Assembly (NCBI RefSeq): GCF_000280905.1
Contig: NZ_ALAP01000072.1
Span: 1-55,027 of the forward strand
DNA length: 55,027 nucleotides
Reading direction: 5' to 3'
Origin: Streptomyces sp. AA1529
GTDB taxonomy: Bacteria; Actinomycetota; Actinomycetes; Streptomycetales; Streptomycetaceae
Positions within the stretch are counted from its first letter, which is position 1, and the number at the start of each line of letters is the position of its first letter. The translations under genes were made by a program, and so were the position numbers. Below, one piece after another: positions 52,043-55,027 of this stretch. Under the pieces are notes generated by a model. That model made no database searches. It was given only the letters and a program-made list of their open reading frames with translations, and had not been told where the DNA came from.

Positions 52043-53299
52043 GTGTACGCGGTAGGCGAGCAGGACGATCACGACGATGTCTTCCCGGTCGTCGAGCACG
52101 ACGGTGCGGAGCACTGGGAGGCCCCGGGCGATCTGGAGCGGCGGCTGTACAAGCTGCACGAGGTCGACGAGAGCTACACCTACCTGCGCGCCCTCGCCGA
52201 GAACGGCGTCTACCACCCGATGCCGATCGAGCAGACCGTCCGCGATCCCGCCGGACGGCGGCCGGTCACCAGCGAAATCACCGGCTCGGACGGCGTCACC
52301 CGCATCGTCGCCCAGGTCTACACCGACGGTCTGCTGCCGCGGCCGCATCCGTATGTGGTCTTCGAGTTCATCACCCTGGGCACCCTCGCCGACATCCTGC
52401 CGCCCGAGGTCGAGGTGCTCGTCGTCAACGGCGCGACGCCCTGCCAGGAGCTGTTCCGGGTGGACGAGGAGGAGCGGGAGGTCTGGTCGGAGCTGCACGA
52501 GGAACTGTTCGATCCGCACGCGCTCACCGGCCGCCTCGTCACCCGGCGGACCGGAGCCCCGGAGTCCGGCCCCCTGCTGCACGGGCTGGCGTGCGGCGCC
52601 CATCTGTGCTTCGGCAACGGCGACCCCTGGAACACCCTCGACTGGCACGGCGCCGGCTACAGCAACGAAGTCGAACGGCTCGCGGAGTACTGGGGAGTCG
52701 AGAGCCGCGAGGACTGGCTGGAGACCGAGCAGCGGCTGCTGGAGTGCGAGGTGAGCCCCTGGTACTGGGATTTCGTGCTCGGGGCCCGCCTCGCGCTGGA
52801 GAAGGAGCACCGCGGCCCGGGCCCGGTGGACGCCGGGCAGTGGCGGGACTGCGTGGAGACGACACTGCGCCGGGTCGTCGAGGCCCCCGAGGGTCCGGAC
52901 TTCGACGCCTTCCTGACGGACCTGCGGTCACTGGTGGGCAAGGTGCTGCGGTACGAGGCGCGCTTCCGCGCCGACGGACTGATCGGTCCGCACGAGGTGA
53001 TCCGCACCGTCGCCGCCTGGGACCTGGGCCGGGCCTCCAAGATGGCCCGCTGGGGCCGGGGGGCCCGCTACGCGACCCGCGCCGAGATGTACGACGCGAT
53101 CGAGCGGGTCGGCACCGGCGTGCGGAGCACCTACCGCTCCTGGACGGAGTTCTCGGCGGCCTATGTGATGGGCCGCTGCCTGCACTTCGACGAGGAGCGG
53201 TTCGGCACCTGGTACACCGACGTGCTGGAGGCGCACCGGGTGCTGCTGCGGGCACCGCGCAGCCCCTGGCGGACGGTGCCGTTCCGGCTTCCGGACTGA
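52043..53299 (+). CDS. DUF1266 domain protein
   Basis: 418 aa from GTG 52043, preceded by GGGAACGGGG; TAGCGT at 51973-51978 could be its -10 box. The N-terminal half (about 30-190) is acidic with no named domain: LYKLHEVDESYTYLRALAENG, PYVVFEFITLGTLADILPP. The C-terminal DUF1266-like part has WGVESREDWLETEQRLLE, RTVAAWDLGRASKMARWGRGARYAT, and SWTEFSAAYVMGRCLHFDEE. The family is widespread but uncharacterised. The N-terminal half resembles SseB-type segments in length and layout, but I would not assign it. It is convergent with ridA, 18 bp away. Confidence 0.82.
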   Translation: MYAVGEQDDHDDVFPVVEHDGAEHWEAPGDLERRLYKLHEVDESYTYLRALAENGVYHPMPIEQTVRDPAGRRPVTSEITGSDGVTRIVAQVYTDGLLPRPHPYVVFEFITLGTLADILPPEVEVLVVNGATPCQELFRVDEEEREVWSELHEELFDPHALTGRLVTRRTGAPESGPLLHGLACGAHLCFGNGDPWNTLDWHGAGYSNEVERLAEYWGVESREDWLETEQRLLECEVSPWYWDFVLGARLALEKEHRGPGPVDAGQWRDCVETTLRRVVEAPEGPDFDAFLTDLRSLVGKVLRYEARFRADGLIGPHEVIRTVAAWDLGRASKMARWGRGARYATRAEMYDAIERVGTGVRSTYRSWTEFSAAYVMGRCLHFDEERFGTWYTDVLEAHRVLLRAPRSPWRTVPFRLPD

Positions 53300-53317
53300 C
53301 GGTGCCGGGCCGCCGGA

Positions 53318-53725
53318 TCAGTCCAGGACCGCCGCCACCGCCTCGATCTCGACCAACTGGTCGGAATACCCCAGCACGGTGACGCCCAGCAGCGTGCTGG
53401 GCACGTCGTGGCAGCCCACGGCATCGCGGTAGACCTCCCAGGCCGCCACCAGGTCGGCCTGGCTGCCGGCGGCCACCAGGACCCGGGTGCTGATCAGATC
53501 CCGCAGATCGGCGCCCGCCTCGTGCAGCGCGGTGCGCAGGTTCTCGACGGCTCGGGCCGCCTGGCCCGCGTAGTCCCCGACGGGGGTGACCGTGCCGTCG
53601 TCCGCCAGCGGGCAGGCCCCCGCGAGGAAGATCAGGCGCGCGTCGGGCGGCGCCGCTGCCGCGTACGCGTACTCGGCCACGTCGGAGAGGCTCCGGGAGC
53701 GGATCAGGGTCACGGCTCGGGCCAC
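53318..53725 (-). CDS. RidA family protein (YjgF/YER057c/UK114)
   Basis: 135 aa. Seen: YAYAAAAPPDARLIFLAGACPL near the N terminus, AARAVENLRTALHEAGADLRDLISTRVLVA in the middle and PSTLLGVTVLGYSDQLVEIEAVAAV at the end. RidA deaminates reactive enamine/imine intermediates, usually through an Arg near residue 105. In this protein the equivalent C-terminal PxRxxxx motif reads PSTLLGV, with Ser-Thr in place of Arg, so it may belong to a non-archetypal Rid subfamily. Start is GTG complementing 53723-53725, with AAGGGA six bases upstream. Confidence 0.9.
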   Translation of the reverse strand: MARAVTLIRSRSLSDVAEYAYAAAAPPDARLIFLAGACPLADDGTVTPVGDYAGQAARAVENLRTALHEAGADLRDLISTRVLVAAGSQADLVAAWEVYRDAVGCHDVPSTLLGVTVLGYSDQLVEIEAVAAVLD

Positions 53726-53821
53726 GGGGGTTCCCTTCGGCAGGTGCGGCAGGTCTTCCCGTACCCCAGCGCAGCACGCAGGACGGCGCAACCGGTTTCC
53801 GCGCCGCGCGGAAGGCGGCGC

Positions 53822-54394
53822 TCAGCCGGCCGCGAGCTGCTTGAGCCGGCCGATCAACTCCGCGTCGCAGAAGTCGAGGAAGCCTCCGGGGTCGGGTCCG
53901 GCGTTCATCAGGACCAGTCGGTCGAAACCGGCCTGCAGGAAGGGTCCGGCCACCTCCAGGCAGCGCTGCGGATCGTTGCCGCAGGCGAACCGCTGCCGGA
54001 TGTCCTCCTCGCGGATCTGCGCGGTGGCGGCCTCGAAGTTGACCGGATTGGGGAGTTCGCTCATCACCTTCCAGCCGGTCAGTGCCCAGCGGAAGGAGGC
54101 GAGCGCGGCCCTGGCGCCCTCGCGCTCGCTCTCCGCCCAGGCCAGCGGGACCTCGGCGTAGCCGGGGCCGGTGCCGCCCGCCTCCCGGTAGTGGCGCACG
54201 ATCTCGGGCTTCTCCTCCGTGGCGAACAGGGCGTCGCCGAGCTCGGCCGCGATCCGGCAGGAGGCGGGTCCGCTGGCGGCCCCCGGATCTGTCGGTGCTG
54301 GTGGCAGGGGTTCGGCTGGGCCCGGCAGCACCGGCCCGGTGCTGGGATGCGGGGCTGGTGACCGGTCGGTGGCGGAGACCGGGGTGCCGTTCAA
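53822..54394 (-). pseudogene. 5'-truncated F420-dependent LLM-class oxidoreductase
   Basis: Only the C-terminal half of an F420-dependent glucose-6-phosphate dehydrogenase-like protein is present. Conserved text begins at AASGPASCRIAAELGDALFA and continues with YAEVPLAWAESE, WALTGWKVMSELPNPVNFEA, REEDIRQRFACG, and FDRLVLMNAGPDPGGFLDF. Full members are about 320 aa; here about 150 residues of the barrel, with the N-terminal F420-binding strands, are missing. The 45 residues before AASGP are Pro/Ala/Gly filler. No matching 5' part is visible in 54395-54504. A stable product is unlikely, but the open frame persists to the stop. Confidence 0.75.
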
Positions 54395-54504
54395 CGCCGG
54401 GCCCCCGCCCGTTCCGCGGGCCCGAACCGCCGCTCCAGGCAGGGTCGGCGCCGCCCACCACCGCGCGGCGGCGGCGCCCGGTGCGCGGGACCGCTCGCGG
54501 ACGG

Positions 54505-55027
54505 CTACGCCGGGGCCGTACTGTCCGCCTCGGCGCGCAGGTCCCGGATCCGGCGGAACTTCCCGACGGAGCGCTCGATGGTCTCCGGGTCGACCACGCG
54601 GGCCTCCACCGCCACCCCGATGCCGTCCTTGACCCGGCGTACGAGCGCGGCCTCGGCCGCGGCGCGGTCGGCCGGGGTGGCCGCAGGCCGGGCCTCCACG
54701 AGCACGCTGAGGTGGTCCAGCCGCCCCTGCCGGGTGAGCTGGAGCTGGAAGTGCGGGGCCACGGCGGGGAGGTCCAGCACGATCTCCTCGATCTGGCTGG
54801 GGAAGACGTTGACCCCACGCAGGATGATCATGTCGTCGCTGCGGCCGGTGATCTTCTGGATGCGGCGGAACGCGGGGCGCGCGGTGCCGGGCAGCAACCG
54901 GGTCAGATCGCGGGTGCGGTAGCGGATGACCGGCAGGGCCTCCTTCGTCAGCGTCGTCAGCACGAGTTCGCCCGGCTCCCCGGAGGGCTGCGGCTCCTCC
55001 CCCAGCGGGTCGACGATCTCCGGATAG
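54505..55027 (-). CDS. Phenylacetate-CoA ligase (3' end, partial)
   Basis: The C-terminal 173 residues run in from the right edge. Seen: YPEIVDPLGEEPQPSGEPGE, LTTLTKEALPVIRYRTRDLTRLL, and KITGRSDDMIILRGVNVFPSQIEE with the family's C-terminal hinge, then the small mobile domain ending VGKFRRIRDLR. These are diagnostic of PaaK-type AMP-forming aryl-CoA ligases, which convert phenylacetate (or a related aryl acid) to its CoA ester. The stop is at 54505. The adjoining F420 fragment lies 110 bp downstream on the same strand. Other paa genes would be to the right of the window. Confidence 0.93.
   Translation of the reverse strand, partial: YPEIVDPLGEEPQPSGEPGELVLTTLTKEALPVIRYRTRDLTRLLPGTARPAFRRIQKITGRSDDMIILRGVNVFPSQIEEIVLDLPAVAPHFQLQLTRQGRLDHLSVLVEARPAATPADRAAAEAALVRRVKDGIGVAVEARVVDPETIERSVGKFRRIRDLRAEADSTAPA

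Noticed and set aside
1..55027. Mobile elements, CRISPR arrays, tRNA/rRNA genes, prophage
   Set aside because: No transposase or integrase motifs, repeat-spacer arrays, CCA-ended cloverleafs or phage structural genes were seen on either strand.

Overview
The window is high-GC actinobacterial chromosome, most likely Streptomyces or a close relative. Third-codon-position GC is very high. Many genes start leaderless from a TANNNT box placed 6-8 bases before the start codon. There is a complete conservon, a two-domain small laccase, and a rare TTA (bldA-type) codon in one gene. I saw no rRNA, tRNA, CRISPR array, insertion sequence or prophage. The content looks like core or arm-proximal chromosome rather than a mobile island.

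Left part (1-8.7 kb): the 5' end of an unidentified leftward gene; a crotonase-fold protein lacking both usual catalytic glutamates; an SCO6745-type helix-turn-helix protein; the Tex RNA-binding protein; a nitroreductase; an ABC-F ATPase with a long leader; and a ROK-family regulator. From 9.1 to 15.6 kb: a two-gene glycoside hydrolase/glycogen-debranching operon divergent from the ROK gene, with an operator-like dyad between them, then a D-amino-acid-oxidase-like flavoenzyme and a secreted M1 metallopeptidase. A pair of large hairpins separates these from a leftward DUF2236 oxygenase-like gene.

From 16.8 to 22.5 kb is a conservon: membrane histidine-kinase-like protein, roadblock protein, DUF742 protein, small GTPase-like protein and two cytochromes P450, with every junction overlapping. 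The first P450 has ExxW in place of the ExxR motif, as described for CYP157. From 22.6 to 31.4 kb is fatty-acid catabolism: a leftward acyl-CoA synthetase with a TTA codon, a divergent MerR regulator, and a leftward four-gene beta-oxidation operon (racemase/CoA transferase, acyl-CoA dehydrogenase, thiolase, FadB-type multifunctional enzyme) with its own promoter and a direct-repeat operator candidate.

From 32.3 to 35.2 kb is an amino-sugar or ketose-phosphate type operon (SIS isomerase, class II aldolase, DeoR regulator) with three copies of a putative operator; the SIS gene appears frameshifted near its 5' end. From 35.3 to 44.9 kb: two small membrane proteins, a large CaiB-type protein, a GH25 lysozyme without signal peptide, OsmC, an Fpg/Nei DNA glycosylase, a saccharopine-dehydrogenase-like reductase, YchJ and an L-lactate permease.

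The most unusual block is 45.5-51.1 kb: a Tat-exported small laccase divergent from a two-gene operon encoding a secreted ThuA + glucose/sorbosone-dehydrogenase fusion and a secreted cupredoxin + two Ig-like + DUF1080 fusion. Together these could form an extracellular sugar-oxidising, copper-linked redox system. The right end carries TerD, a DUF1266 protein, RidA, a 5'-truncated F420-dependent oxidoreductase and the 3' end of a phenylacetate-CoA ligase.
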